Of a DNA stretch of 64,000 nucleotides, positions 1 through 11,564 are shown piece after piece; position 1 is the first letter of the stretch, and the number at the start of each line of letters is the position of its first letter. A program made the translations under genes and the position numbers. The stretch is from Hofstenia miamia (taxonomy: Eukaryota; Xenacoelomorpha; Acoela). The notes beneath the pieces were generated by a model. It searched no databases, was not told where the DNA came from, and saw only the letters and a list, made by a program, of their open reading frames with translations. The stretch is taken from positions 545,100-609,099 of the forward strand of contig SCFE01000009.1 of NCBI GenBank assembly GCA_004352715.1, read 5' to 3'.

Positions 1-315
1 GTCACTAAGGCAAAATCGGGTCTCAAGTTATTGCCATCCATTTCACTTTCTTCTGAATCAGATTTGTCGGGTTATGATTCATCTGATACTGATGAATCAT
101 ATGCCGGTATGGTCTCGTCCTTACCTATTTCATTGGCAAACACTTGCGGTGATACTGCTGTAAAATCGTCTAGACTCACACTTTTACCAGAAGCAACGTT
201 GAGTTTTTCAAACCTGAACTGCATAGTACGAAGAAATTCGACTAAGCTCTGGCTTCAGGAGGAAGAGAGTGAAGAACTGGATCACTATTTATTAGCTGAA
301 GGCCATATTTTCTGA
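1..315 (+). CDS. 3' terminal exon fragment of an unrecognised gene
   Basis: The + strand is open in frame 1 from the first base of the window to a TGA at 313-315, about 104 codons. It therefore looks like the 3' end of a gene entering from the left. The product is rich in Ser, Asp and Glu (a DSSDTDES stretch near residue 23) and ends in an acidic segment, QEEESEELDHYLLAEGHIF. I see no catalytic motif, membrane segment or known domain. No acceptor site is visible because the left border is outside the window. It could be a terminal exon or part of a decayed element. Family unknown. Confidence 0.35.
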   Translation, partial: VTKAKSGLKLLPSISLSSESDLSGYDSSDTDESYAGMVSSLPISLANTCGDTAVKSSRLTLLPEATLSFSNLNCIVRRNSTKLWLQEEESEELDHYLLAEGHIF

Positions 316-1322
316 ATCCGAATATCAAATTTTGTTTTCCTCCATTGCCTTTGTTTAGTTCTGCGACAACAAGAGTCCTATCAAGTTCGGAAGATTTTAC
401 AATGTGCAATACTTTTGAAACTATCTAACACATACTTGTGGAACGTTTGTTCACACTAAGAAGCCTAAGAATTTATGTGAAAACAATTTTGCTTCACTCA
501 CCATGTAAGAGTCTGAAACGAAGAACTTTTTAATGAAATTTGGCTATGAAGCTGATTTTAATTTTTTGTTATATTAAAACAAAATCATGAAAAATCAATG
601 CTTCGAACTTTTACCAGCATTTTAATTACTGATAAGTGGAAGAAGAACAATTACTATCAGATAAATAAGTATCAGGATCTTCTCAAGTCACACCGTATAT
701 CTCAACTCAACTTGTTCTACGATACATTGATTGATTGATAACCATGCTACGTAAACTAGTGATAAACCGTTGATATCTGCTAGAGGGTTACGCACAATTA
801 TTGAATTGAAATAAAAAATTCTAAATTTTCAGTCAAAATAATTTTTTAAAAACATTGATAAACAAAAATTGATGACTATATACATATTAGAGATGAGCCT
901 AAAATTATCCTGCTAAAGCATTGAAATGATAGGCCGTACATTTTTTCCAATATTTACTGCAAAAATATGATTTTGCATGTATTTAAATAGGCTGTAATAC
1001 AATGAAGTCGTAAGATGGCGCATCTTAAAACCTACCTAACCTAACGTAACCCACACTCACAAAGTCCTCTTCCGAAGCAAACATATGCCTGCATCTATAT
1101 TTAAGCTATAGGTAATTTACATTTGCAAAATCATTTTGATCTACATACATGAAAATTGCACAACATTGTCTGTTTTTCGATTTAAATGTTGTATGAAAAC
1201 ATCAATAATAATAAATTTAATATGAAATCAACCCAATGAAAAGCCTACATTTTGAAGACTTCACTGTATAAAAAAATCTCTAAATAATTGTTATGCGAAC
1301 TTCAGTGATAATAATTTAGATG
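316..1322. other. AT-rich intergenic stretch, no gene seen
   Basis: No supported coding region. A short run of CCTAACCTAACG-type repeats near 1030-1050 is the only notable composition. The rest is unstructured AT-rich sequence. Confidence 0.5.
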
Positions 1323-1330
1323 CAAACATT

Positions 1331-1568
1331 TAGTGGCGTACGCAAGGGGAGACATGGTGGAATGTCCCCCCGTCAAGTTTCTAAATTTGATTCTGACTTA
1401 ATAAATCAAAATTTTTTCCCAAAAAATTGAACAATTTGAAATTTTGGATCGTAAAATGCATTTTTTAGGGTCTATTTTCTCAATATTTTCAAAAATTTTC
1501 GCGGGGCTTTGCCCCGCATTGGGTAATGACGATGATGCCCCCTTTAGAAAATACTGCGTACGGCCCTG
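1331..1568. mobile_element. hAT-type MITE, 238 bp, with 8-bp target duplication
   Basis: The left end reads TAGTGGCGTACGCA and the reverse complement of the right end reads CAGGGCCGTACGCA. These are imperfect terminal inverted repeats sharing CGTACGCA and resembling the CAGNGG start of hAT elements. The flanking 8-mers are CAAACATT (1323-1330) and CACACATT (1569-1576), matching at 7 of 8 positions as expected for an old hAT target duplication. The inside has a GC-rich hairpin (GCGGGGCTTTGCCCCGC near 1501-1517) and no transposase. It is non-autonomous. Class assignment is inferred from ends and duplication length. Confidence 0.65.
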
Positions 1569-1576
1569 CACACATT

Positions 1577-2269
1577 GTAATGTCACTCAGGATACATCGG
1601 GCCTCTGAATTTTATTGGTTGTACTTATTAGGCTGGTAGCGACTTTTAGCAAAAGCCTAGGGTCCCAATTAAACAGCAGAGCCCCGGTTGTGGTAGCAAG
1701 GGAACCAGTAGTGACTATTAGCAAAAGTTTCCTTGGTTACCGTCACTATCTCTTATTTTATAATAATATTACTTATTATATAATTTATAAAGCCTTTTGT
1801 AAATAGTGTATTGATTTCTTATGGTTTATTTCGATCTACTTTGCAATTGTTTAATTTTTACATTAGTCATACGAACTAGTGCTTTATATTGATTGTCCCT
1901 CATCTTAAATTTACGTTGGTAATTTTAAACTTAGATCGACGAGAGAAAATTGTAAATACAATGCAGGCAGGTAATAACGTGTTTTGTGTAAATACTAGTC
2001 GCACGTTGTATTATGAGGCAGAAAATCTATTAGCTTAGCTCAACCCTAGTGTTTTCTTTACTCTCGCTAAGGTCATAAATATGATAGAGCCCGGCAAATG
2101 TTCTATCTAAGTGCCAATTTCACACCGAAAGCTGATAATGGAAAAAGTGTGTCCAAAGAGCTGTCTGGAGAAGACCACAACTGCCTTGCATTAAACTAAG
2201 AGGAGCGCTGACTCCTGCAAAAAGAGCACAAGATGTCCTTGTCATCACCAACTAACGAAATCATTTGCA
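1577..2269. other. AT-rich intergenic stretch before the HMG pseudogene
   Basis: No gene recognised. Sequence around 2040-2260 is less AT-rich and could be the decayed 5' part of the HMG-box copy that follows, but I cannot read a protein through it. Confidence 0.4.
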
Positions 2270-2841
2270 ATGGTGTTCCTAATGAAACTCGTATTTTTGC
2301 CTTCTGGTGATAATCACATCAAGCGACCTCTGAATGTCTTTATGATTTGCAAGCAAAAGGCGCAAAGAAATCTCGCAGATGAATGCATCATTGAATCATG
2401 CAGTTAAGTTACTTGGAGCAGAGTGGAAACGTTTCCCGAAGAATGAAATGGCGACGTATTATGAAAAGGCCAAAATTTTAAAGGCTAAGCACAGAATAGC
2501 CTATCAATCTTATCAATTTAGGCAGGCCGATAAGGAAGCGCAAGCAGAAGAAAGTTCCAAGCAATTTTATTACTTTGGAAGATCTTCAATTAGACCAGAG
2601 ACAGACAGACACTTTTGTGTCTCAATCTTCAATGGAAAAGACGCTCTCCTTATCTTCGGTGAGCCTCTTTCTTCCAAACTACAGTGGGAAAATTCACCAG
2701 CCCGTGGATGACACGATATTTATGCTCTTGCAATCAGCTTCCAGAAATCTTTTCCATATAGTGATGCGTCATCGAATTCTTGACCCACACCTAAATCAGC
2801 TCTTTTTAGATCTACTCATTTTAATCAAAACAGTATATTAA
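2270..2841 (+). pseudogene. SOX-like HMG-box pseudogene (frameshifted)
   Basis: In one frame, 2270-2407 encodes NHIKRPLNVFMICKQKAQRN, the conserved start of a SOX-type HMG box (family pattern H-V-K-R-P-M-N-A-F-M). A stop follows at 2405. The box resumes one frame over at about 2379 with LLGAEWKRFPKNE and YYEKAKILKAKH, matching the second half of the domain (LGAEWK...AKRL). A further frame change near 2560 seems to lead into the frame ending at 2841. The family binds the DNA minor groove. This copy has at least one disabling shift inside the domain and no visible introns, so it is a pseudogene, possibly a retrocopy. SOX subgroup cannot be set. Confidence 0.7.
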
Positions 2842-3217
2842 AACATATATTTATATACTTTTTCAATTTCTAGTATTATGTTTTTCTTTCATTAATAATT
2901 TTTATTGTAAATTATATTTCATTTTCGAAATTAGAAAACTTAGTGGTAGCATTTCATCTTTTGAAAAGAGTTCTCATTAATAAAAAATATCTTGAACTGT
3001 ATAAGTTTACATACAATAATTGATGATTAAAACAATTTTGGTGTTGGTATGCAAATGGCATTTAATCGAATCAAATCAAATGGTTATTGCTGGTTGATAT
3101 AAAAATATAATCGATCAAAACATGTCATTATACATGATATCTTCTGTTATTCAAATGAACTGCAATAACCAGGGGTGGTAGCAGGCATTCATTGTTAGCA
3201 ACAGATGCTGTTAACTG

Positions 3218-3419
3218 AGTAGAATAGGCCGAGTGAAGCCCATCGAACAAAAACGATTCTGATTGGTTGAGAGCTGATGACGTCACATGTCACGTGACAG
3301 ACTGTGAATATTGGCGAGGGTGGTTTGAGTGCTGACTCACAGATATCGAGGGGTGTTTGCAAATGATAGTTAGTGATTCACTGATTGATTGACAGACCAC
3401 TAATTGGTTTTGTGGTGAT
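3218..3419 (+). repeat. Left terminal inverted repeat of a Polinton-like element (copy D)
   Basis: Starts AGTAGAATAGGCC and is about 96% identical over 200 bp to 39909-40112. Its inverted counterpart, more diverged, is at 42715-42978. It contains an inverted CCAAT box (GATTGG near 3261), a CRE palindrome TGACGTCA (3278-3285) and an E-box TCACGTGA (3290-3297). It runs into an assembly gap. The subterminal repeats at 6080-7240 have the same orientation and probably belong to this copy. Confidence 0.65.
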
Positions 3420-4419
3420 NNNNNNNNNNNNNNNNNNNNNNNNNNNNNNNNNNNNNNNNNNNNNNNNNNNNNNNNNNNNNNNNNNNNNNNNNNNNNNNNN
3501 NNNNNNNNNNNNNNNNNNNNNNNNNNNNNNNNNNNNNNNNNNNNNNNNNNNNNNNNNNNNNNNNNNNNNNNNNNNNNNNNNNNNNNNNNNNNNNNNNNNN
3601 NNNNNNNNNNNNNNNNNNNNNNNNNNNNNNNNNNNNNNNNNNNNNNNNNNNNNNNNNNNNNNNNNNNNNNNNNNNNNNNNNNNNNNNNNNNNNNNNNNNN
3701 NNNNNNNNNNNNNNNNNNNNNNNNNNNNNNNNNNNNNNNNNNNNNNNNNNNNNNNNNNNNNNNNNNNNNNNNNNNNNNNNNNNNNNNNNNNNNNNNNNNN
3801 NNNNNNNNNNNNNNNNNNNNNNNNNNNNNNNNNNNNNNNNNNNNNNNNNNNNNNNNNNNNNNNNNNNNNNNNNNNNNNNNNNNNNNNNNNNNNNNNNNNN
3901 NNNNNNNNNNNNNNNNNNNNNNNNNNNNNNNNNNNNNNNNNNNNNNNNNNNNNNNNNNNNNNNNNNNNNNNNNNNNNNNNNNNNNNNNNNNNNNNNNNNN
4001 NNNNNNNNNNNNNNNNNNNNNNNNNNNNNNNNNNNNNNNNNNNNNNNNNNNNNNNNNNNNNNNNNNNNNNNNNNNNNNNNNNNNNNNNNNNNNNNNNNNN
4101 NNNNNNNNNNNNNNNNNNNNNNNNNNNNNNNNNNNNNNNNNNNNNNNNNNNNNNNNNNNNNNNNNNNNNNNNNNNNNNNNNNNNNNNNNNNNNNNNNNNN
4201 NNNNNNNNNNNNNNNNNNNNNNNNNNNNNNNNNNNNNNNNNNNNNNNNNNNNNNNNNNNNNNNNNNNNNNNNNNNNNNNNNNNNNNNNNNNNNNNNNNNN
4301 NNNNNNNNNNNNNNNNNNNNNNNNNNNNNNNNNNNNNNNNNNNNNNNNNNNNNNNNNNNNNNNNNNNNNNNNNNNNNNNNNNNNNNNNNNNNNNNNNNNN
4401 NNNNNNNNNNNNNNNNNNN
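3420..4419. other. Assembly gap (1000 N)
   Basis: Run of 1000 N, a typical fixed-size placeholder. The open frames that cross it are not real. Confidence 0.99.
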
Positions 4420-4975
4420 GTGAGAAGGGGTCTCGCCCAATTAATACTACTCAAGGCACTTTCATTTTCTCATCACATAAGGAGCATGGCTAAAAAAGCT
4501 ACTAGTAAGTTGTATTTATTGCTGAAATTGAAACATCTTGGATTTAGCCAATATGAACTACAAACACTATACTAGGCATTAGTTATGTCCTTGCTAACAT
4601 ATTGTTGTTCAGTTTGGGGAGGTTCCTCAAAACCCTTATGCTGCTCTTAGATAAAGTTCAGAAAAAAGATTAACGCCTTAAAATTATATCAAATTATACC
4701 CCTATTGAAAAAATCATAACCAAAGTTGATAATAGGCTTCTTCAGCAGATACTGACTTCTGAGAATCATGTACTACAAGATATTCTGCCTCAACACTCAC
4801 ATTATGGAAATAGTCAACTGCATGAGAGGCTCCCTGGAGTAATATAAACCAACTCTGAACGAGAAATTTCTCTATTTCTATATCAGCTCCTTCATGGAAT
4901 GAAAATCTAGTATTTCTATAACTTAAATGGATGTTCTTATCTGTTTTAAAATAAAAGTTTATTATTATTATTATT
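4420..4975 (+). mobile_element. 3' end of a non-LTR retrotransposon (LINE), decayed
   Basis: After the gap, the + strand reads SFSHHIRSMAKKATSKLYLL then GFSQYELQTLY and, past a stop, SLLTYCCSVWGGSSK. This is the region after the reverse-transcriptase palm in CR1/L2-type LINE ORF2 proteins. Further fragments in shifting frames run to SWNENLVFL near 4895-4920. The 3' tail is a TTATTATTATTATT microsatellite (about 4957-4975). The same 3' end (SWNENLAFLV plus a TTATTATTA tail) recurs at 52170-52318, so this is a real LINE family. It is dead: multiple stops and shifts. Confidence 0.75.
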
Positions 4976-5289
4976 CTACTGATACCATCGCAGAAATTTT
5001 GAACCAGATTATCACGTTCAATTATTACATGCATTTTTTTTTATCGCAATTTATAAATTTTAATACAAAAAACTGCTATTTATTATCAAAAACTTAAAAT
5101 ACATTAAAGTTTGCACGTAAGCATTATCATGTTAGTGAATACAGACGAAAATATAATTAATTATCCCCGCTATATCAAGTACAATACCATACAGCTTCAA
5201 TTTTATATAAGTATAAATATGGCCGACCATCAATTTCTTTTCTTGATAATTCTTAAAAGTAAATCCTTGATCACATAAGTTTATTTGTA

Positions 5290-5412
5290 ACAGTATTTCC
5301 TATCCTAGTTTTCACCTAGCAGCCTCTAATATTTGGAATGATTTAGAAAATGAGATAAGAATAGAAAAAATTACAAGAAATTTAGAAAAAAATTAAAATT
5401 CGTATTTTTACA
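5290..5412 (+). mobile_element. Short LINE ORF2 C-terminal remnant
   Basis: Frame beginning FHLAASNIWNDLENEIR (near 5310-5362) fits the IWNxLPxxIR...FKxxLK tail found at the C-terminus of many CR1/L2-like ORF2 proteins, followed by an A-rich stretch with a likely frameshift. Too short to place in a clade. Confidence 0.4.
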
Positions 5413-5490
5413 TTGACAAAATGCAATCGGAGACACAAACATGCTAAACACATTTACTGACTTTTTATGCCGAGCTCATCACACATATAG

Positions 5491-5539
5491 ACACACACAC
5501 ACACACACACACAAATTTATTCTATATATATATATATAT
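5491..5539. repeat. (AC)n and (TA)n microsatellites
   Basis: About 11.5 AC units at 5491-5513, then a TA run at 5523-5539. Confidence 0.95.
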
Positions 5540-6079
5540 TATTTTGTAGATACATCTGTTCGTATTTTGTAGGTTCTTACTGTTATTTATTTACAGCAAT
5601 AAATTTGCTTTGACTCAACCAGGCAACAGACTTGGTCAAATTCTCTTGGTAGTGAAAATGTGTTATGTGAATGCTAGAAGGTGTCTAAGACTTTTAGCTC
5701 TGTTGATCACATTTTGATCAAAAGCCTGAGTAGTAAGGAACGGAGAGATACGTCCAAATGGGACACCCTGAAGTTCTTGTAACACATATGACTATTTGCA
5801 ATGTCAAAATGCACTGATTCTATTGGTCGCCATCTAATGACGAAATATTTTTGACAAAGTTAAATTTAACAAATTAATTTTTTTGACGAAATTTCTATTT
5901 TTGATTTTTAGGATTTATACTAACTAATATTTTTGACGCCAGGTTTCACTTAAGGCATGTTTGTTGTAACAGTGTTTAAACATGCAACACTATGCTTCAA
6001 AGAAAATAATTCATAGATCCAAAACCCAAATATCTCATATGAAAAAACCTGAAAATGATGTGTTATTTGCATTAGAGCG
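5540..6079. other. AT-rich stretch, no gene seen
   Basis: No coding signal or clear repeat structure found between the microsatellites and the subterminal repeat block that follows. Confidence 0.4.
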
Positions 6080-7240
6080 TGTTTCTAAGCGCATTCATAT
6101 TGATCAAAGCAAATGTGCAAGAGGTAAAAAACCATAATTTTTTTTAGCAATTGTGTATAAATTGTACTAAATGTAAAAGCGCACATTACACAAGGTTCTA
6201 TGCACAATGTTTAATTCGTTTTTCAGGAATCTAACATTGCATGTAAAATGGCACATATCGTTTTTCAAAATACGTCATCTTGTGGGGTCCCATGCACGCC
6301 CGTCATTATTTGCTGACTCATTTACCTGTAAAAAATTTCCCATGCATTTCGATTGCTTAACTGGTTCTATGCACAAAGTTTATTTCCTTTTTCGCAATCA
6401 ATACATTACATGCATAGGGTTACATTTTTGTTTTTCAAGTACATTGCTATTTTTCCATTGTAAAAATTCCACTTGATTTGCTAATATCCAAATACATAAA
6501 TGAGAAATTTTTTCATTAAACTTGACATTACAGGCGTAATACACAATAAAAGCAAACTAGATTTCAGAAAAAGTAAAACACAGGTCTATGCATAATGACG
6601 AGTTAACATTACAAATGTATGAAATATAGACTTACATTTTAAAATCAAACCATGGTTTATAAATAAAGACATAATTTTGTTTCCTAAAAAATTATGCATT
6701 CAATGTTATTAATATAATTTATACACACACATGCGTTTCAATATACAATATCATTATATAGTAGTTTTACACAATGATCTTCTTCTCTCTGCATTTCTTT
6801 TTGGTGTATACGGATTTTTCATGACTGTACACTTTGTAGACTGTTACATCTTTTGTCAGTTTTGCACAATATTTTCGGGTTGTACACATTTGTAGACTTA
6901 TACATCTTTTCTTGACTTTGCAAATTTTTCACTTTATTTGGTTAATGATTTTGCTGTATACATTACATGGGTTTTCTGCTTTTGTAACTTTAATGTGTAA
7001 ATACAATGACACATTCATTATTATTGGTTAATAAGGATTTTTCCATTGATAGATATGATTTCCACTTGTTAAATTTGTAAACTCCATGATGCATTCGCCA
7101 TTTTAAATGTATAAATGTTTTTAAATAGTGTATTATTCACATGCAAAAAATACAGGCACTTGGTATTTAAAAGATAAAATTTCAAGAAAATTACAAAGTA
7201 AAATTTTATATAGTGAAAACAATGTTTATAAAGAAACTTA
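6080..7240 (+). repeat. Polinton-like subterminal repeat block (copy D)
   Basis: This stretch matches 32680-33500 in the same orientation and 42140-42500 in inverted orientation. Shared landmarks occur in the same order: GGCGTAATACACA (6533), a block with ATTAATAT near 6700, and a tandem array of about 70-bp units containing TGTACACATTTGTAGACT and CTTTTGCACAATTTTCACTT-like segments (6820-6940). No coding capacity. By analogy with the larger copy it is the subterminal part of the element whose terminus is at 3218. It ends where the LTR-retrotransposon gag region begins. Confidence 0.6.
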
Positions 7241-8792
7241 ACCATAACAAACTCTGCAGACTGGTGGCATTTATCAGAGTTCCATTAATGTTCATAGGAA
7301 TTACCTTGGTTCTCATGAGGTTGGCTATGACCAAGACATCCTGTGCGCGGTTTTTGGGAGGTGGTGCTCCATTTAGTTTAAATGACTGGTAGGCTTTGAG
7401 ATTGTTACAGGAGGGAAGTCCTCCAGACTACACTAGTCTATTACAAATCCGTTCCCATCAGCTACAATCCGGATTGCAGCACTGCAGTTTGGTTTAATGT
7501 GGCCCTTTTTGCCGCAACAGTAACAGCAGGTCTGTTGATTATTTGACCTCTTCTTGATTACGCAAATCTTGGCTGTTGCTGAAGCCTTGGTGGTAGACTG
7601 GCTAGACTCAGATCCCAGTTTCATGTTGCCTACGTCCTTGTTGATTCGACTTGAGTTATGCATCATATAAAGCACGCTGATGGCCTTGCGGATGATGACG
7701 TGGAGATCATCCTCAGGGTCGCATTTCAATTCCAGGCGACTATAAATTCCATGCAGGAATCCCCAACAGATGTATGACAACAGATCATGTTTCGAGTATC
7801 CAGGCAAAAATATACTGAGGCAGAACAGCACAGCCTCTCCANNNNNNNNNNNNNNNNNNNNNNNNNNNNNNNNNNNNNNNNNNNNNNNNNNNNNNNNNNN
7901 NNNATACTGAGGCAGAACAGCACAGCCTCTCCACTTGTGTTGTGTATGTGCAGACATCATCCCATTTCTTGAATGAAAGTTCACAGAGCAGCGTCTTATA
8001 CTGGTTTTTAATGTGAGGGGTGCCATAGTGGTCCTTGGAATGACTGATGAGCAATTGGTAGTTTGACTTGGTTTCCTTGTTCATCATCATATATTGGTTG
8101 TATGCCAACCCTTGTAAGTACATAGGAAACTGGGCAAGAGCAGCATCTTGAGTAGTTCAAGATTGTTTCATAGTGAGTTCAAACAAGAAAAGCCACTTCA
8201 AAGGACTGAGAAATTTCGTCAATTTTTCCAGTAAATTTGGGTAGAACAGAATGTTGATTAAATTGATTAACAGGTTCACTTCTGCTAGACTCAATTAGAA
8301 GGATAGATTGAGTGAACTGTGGCTGGCAGGTTGTAGCAGACTTGCTAGGAACACTTGGACGACTTGGTGCAGTTGACGTGAAAGCAGTAGGCACAACTGT
8401 AGTGTTGACTGGCGCAGGAAGAGAACAGGTCAAACTCTGGACACAGGGGCTTGGAGTGGCTACAGCAGTTAAAGTGGATTCTTGAGTCAGAGCAGGTTGA
8501 GTAAACATTGGGCTACAGCTCATGAAGAAAGTAGCAGGTGTCACAAACTTGGGCGTCAATGGGTTGGTGGCAGGTGAATTAGCAGTATCAGGAAATTGAG
8601 ATGCCATGAATTGCATGACCTTTTCATAATTATATCACCAAAAGCTTGAAGCAGCTCATTCAGAGCATCACAGGTCACATATTCTGAGACTCGGGATGGA
8701 GTGGAGGGTTGATGGGGAGGTGAGACCTCTTGATAAGACGACTGTGGTGGGGCTGAAGCTGGGGTGGTGAAATTCTGGATTTGGAGCTCCAA
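7241..8792 (-). pseudogene. LTR-retrotransposon gag (Gypsy-like), frameshifted
   Basis: Read on - from about 8792. An N-terminal Pro/Ser/Thr-rich part (8792-8180, with one frame change near 8625) is followed by LPKFTGKIDE, a frameshift near 8185, an in-frame stop near 8160, then AQFPMYLQGLAYNQYMMMN and KKWDDVCTYTTQVERLC. This resembles Gypsy-type capsid domains. A CCHC zinc knuckle, CYCCGKKGHIKPNC (C-x2-C-x4-H-x4-C), sits near 7490-7530, and the ORF stops at 7433. The frame then suggests VLVIANLMRTKVIPMNING, possibly a damaged protease start, before the element is cut off near 7241. A 62-N gap at 7842-7903 interrupts it with duplicated flanks. The leader and PBS lie upstream at 9412. Confidence 0.7.
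7842..7903. other. Assembly gap with duplicated flanks (62 N)
   Basis: The bases before the gap (from ATACTGAGGCAG to CCTCTCCA) are repeated exactly after it. The gap and one copy are most likely an assembly artefact, which also breaks the gag reading frame here. Confidence 0.9.
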
Positions 8793-9412
8793 GAGGTAAT
8801 GGCGTCAATCAAACAGCTCTCTTCAATAGAGCCTCAGTGGCTTGTAACCTTAATTTGGTTTGAAGGGAATTGATGCATTGTTTGTACTTGGCTCACATTG
8901 CAGTTTGCTGAGTTAAGGAATTCCTGAGTTGCTTAATCTCCACTGCTTGCAGGTCTAAAGATGGTGAAATACTGTCACACAGAAGCAAGGGATTGGGGGA
9001 GCATTGATGGTGTTTAGCTTTCACCAGTTGACAACTGGGGGTGACTGCATCAAGTGAGAGGGTGAGGATAAATTAACTAATGATCCAACTGTGCAAGGGG
9101 TAGTGTCCTGAATACCTATGCTTGCACAGGGGATGCATCATGAGGGAGTCCCATTATGAGAAAAACTATTCACATCCATGATAAACAGTAAAGCAAAAGA
9201 ATCGAGAAAATTCAGTAACAATCCAAAAACAATTTGAGAGTGTACTCCAGGGAGTCCAAGAGGCAAAACTAAAACAGTAGACAGCATGGTATAGGGCTTC
9301 AGTACTAAATCCAAACACTATAAGAAAGAAGCATACAATGGGGTAGCAACAGAAACAAGCTAAGAACATTGTCAGAGCTTGGTGATAGCTCAGGATCACG
9401 TCAGGGTCACCA
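8793..9412 (-). other. Retrotransposon 5' leader and primer binding site
   Basis: Read on -, the LTR at 9413 is followed at once by TGGTGACCCTGACGTGATCC (9412-9393), a tRNA-primer-binding-site-like segment also present directly after the + strand LTR at 13408-13427. The rest of the leader up to the gag start has no supported gene. Confidence 0.65.
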
Positions 9413-10274
9413 TTTAGATTCACAGGGTGCTCAGACTACTAATAGCAGTGCTAAGGAACTTAGTAACATGGCAGAAGGTTGCAGAGGTAACCATCATAGT
9501 GATTGACCCGCATCCTAACAGAAAAATGGAAGTATTGGCATTTTGCAATTGTAATAAATAACAGTACAGATCCACCAAGCAGAACTAGACATCAATGATG
9601 ACCAACTTGCATGGCATCACACCAATGCTGTATCCACAAAGAATATTCCAAACTTGAAAATGTGCTACCCTATGTGTCTCTAGTTGTTAATTTCTAGCTG
9701 AATAAAACATTTCTCATTAGTTCTTATTTCTCAGCTCATTTAATAATAACAGCATGTAGTTGCCATGCATGTACATTAGCTTATTATCATCACAGTGTTA
9801 GGTGTTAAGTGCATGTTTGAGTTGCAAATGATTGATGAAAAGTTATTCCCTAACTATAATAGTACACATAACTTAATGCAGTCAACAATTTGGGGTGCCT
9901 ACTGGAATAGAATGTGTTGTCATCCTAAACTCAGGGGAGTAGCTCCCAAATTGTNNNNNNNNNNNNNNNNNNNNNNNNNNNNNNNNNNNNNNNNNNNNNN
10001 NNNNNNNNNNNNNNNNNNNNNNNNNNNNNNNNNNNNNNNNNNNNNNNNNNNNNNNNNNNNNNNNNNNNNNNNNNNNNNNNNNNNNNNNNNNNNNNNNNNN
10101 NNNNNNNNNNNNNNNNNNNNNNNNNNNNNNNNNNNNNNNNNNNNNNNNNNNNNNNNNNNNNNNNNNNNNNNNNNNNNNNNNNNNNNNNNNNNNNNNNNNN
10201 NNNNNNNNNNNNNNNNNNNNNNNNNNNNNNNNNNNNNNNGCCAGGAACTTAAGCATTTATTATGATAAGTAACA
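9413..10274 (-). repeat. LTR 3 (inverted copy), containing an N gap
   Basis: Inverted relative to the LTRs at 12830-13407 and 13555-14141. Read on -, it begins TGTTACTTATCATAATAAAT and ends GAATCTAAA where the sister LTRs end TCTACA. Length is 862 with a 285-N gap (9955-10239), leaving 577 bases, close to 578 in LTR 1. In LTR 1 the two gap edges are separated by a single base, so the gap is probably almost empty. On - it is followed by the PBS and gag, and preceded by another element's 3' internal region. Confidence 0.8.
9955..10239. other. Assembly gap (285 N) inside LTR 3
   Basis: Comparison with LTR 1 puts the flanking bases (CCCAAATTGT and GCCAGGAACT) one base apart, so the gap size is probably wrong or hides an insertion. 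Confidence 0.95.
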
Positions 10275-10431
10275 CTATAGGTGTCTCAAGTATTTATACA
10301 AAAGTTCATAACAATTACCTGCAGCTGTTTACAGAGTTACATTCACATTTTCCCTTGCAAAATTATTAGAGCAATAACATGTTGCATGAAATCAAGGGGA
10401 CAATAAATCATTAATTCGTAAAACTACACTT
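10275..10431. repeat. Inverted-repeat arm continuing beyond the LTR
   Basis: Nearly identical in inverted orientation to 12679-12829 (for example TCAAGGGGACAATAAATCATTAA near 10394 against its complement near 12690). With the LTRs this makes inverted arms of about 740 bp of real sequence, separated by about 2.2 kb. Confidence 0.8.
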
Positions 10432-10569
10432 GAATCAGTGACATCACTAGAAATAATGGTGGAGCATTTAGTTTGAAATTACAAAATCATAATAAATCAA
10501 AATTAAATCAAAAGGGGCCCCAGTGACTCTACATGCCCCCCTTGCTCAAACTAATTTTGACTCTACAAA

Positions 10570-10730
10570 TACACAAATACATTGTCTTACACTATGAATC
10601 TGTAAAATACTTTAAAAAATTGATAAGCTAGCCAAAATTACTATATTATTAGCCTGTAGTAAATATGAAACAAAAAAATAGGCATTTATAAATTAGCTAC
10701 TTATTGTGGCATTGGCATGAAAATCTATGT
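10570..10730. repeat. Dispersed repeat, related to 14645-14770
   Basis: Shares a series of blocks with 14645-14770 in the same orientation, including AATCTGT, GATAAGCTAGCC, TAGCCTRTAGTAAAT and GCATTTATAAATTAGC. Origin unknown. Confidence 0.55.
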
Positions 10731-11564
10731 TGATGAACATCAGGATTTGCCAATGTTACACAGTAATTAATCCCTGACTCCAATACTAGAATGAGCCTAT
10801 TCCTAATAAAAGTTAAAGGTAACACAGGAGGTTAGGTAAGGGAAGGATGCATTTCCCACTCAGCCAACCTGATACAGAGAATCTTTAAAGAAAGAGTCAT
10901 ATAAGACAGGAGCCCTAATTCAAGTAAAGAGAGAGAGAGAAGCTCTATAAGTTGTTGGGTGAAGAGTGTACCCTACATGCTAGTGTACCTAAATTCAGTG
11001 CAGGCCTCAGCTTGTGCAATTTAGATACTGCATTAAACATAATAAACATAATGAAAGACAAGTGGTTGTGAAAGGCCCTATATCTAAACCTTCTGAAGTG
11101 CTGTAGAGATGAAACTTGTAAAGCTGTACCTGAACATGGCACCTTCAGCAACAATCAGATAATTTAGAAAAGCCTTTTAATAAATAGCATATGCAACTAG
11201 TAGTAAGAGTAGAGTAAAATCTATTAAACTTTTGATAACAAAATCAGAGCATTTAAACATAAAAACAGGTATTCTATCAACAAAAAAACACTAAAAACAT
11301 ACCTTGAAACTATGAGTAAACACTAACAGGTCCCTCATTAACCTTGTGCATGGTAATTGATTGAATCAGAAATACTGTGCAGCAGATGATTCAAATGTTT
11401 AAAATGGCACAGAGTGTCTAACACTTATTAAATCAAACAAGGCAAATACAAATTCATATAAATATATTGTACAATTAATATTGACTAAATTTAAAATAGT
11501 AATGACAAAATTGTTTGTTGAGCATCTATTGATGCCACATGCCCTACCTCTAAGCTGGGCTATT

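Noticed and set aside
3378-4575. Long open frames across N gaps (also at 46773-47835, 53422-54155 and 63078-63457)
   Set aside because: They consist almost entirely of unknown residues from N runs and have no real coding evidence.
9166-9423. 85-codon minus-strand ORF downstream of the PBS
   Set aside because: It includes the primer-binding site itself and lies in the retrotransposon leader, so it is not a plausible gene.
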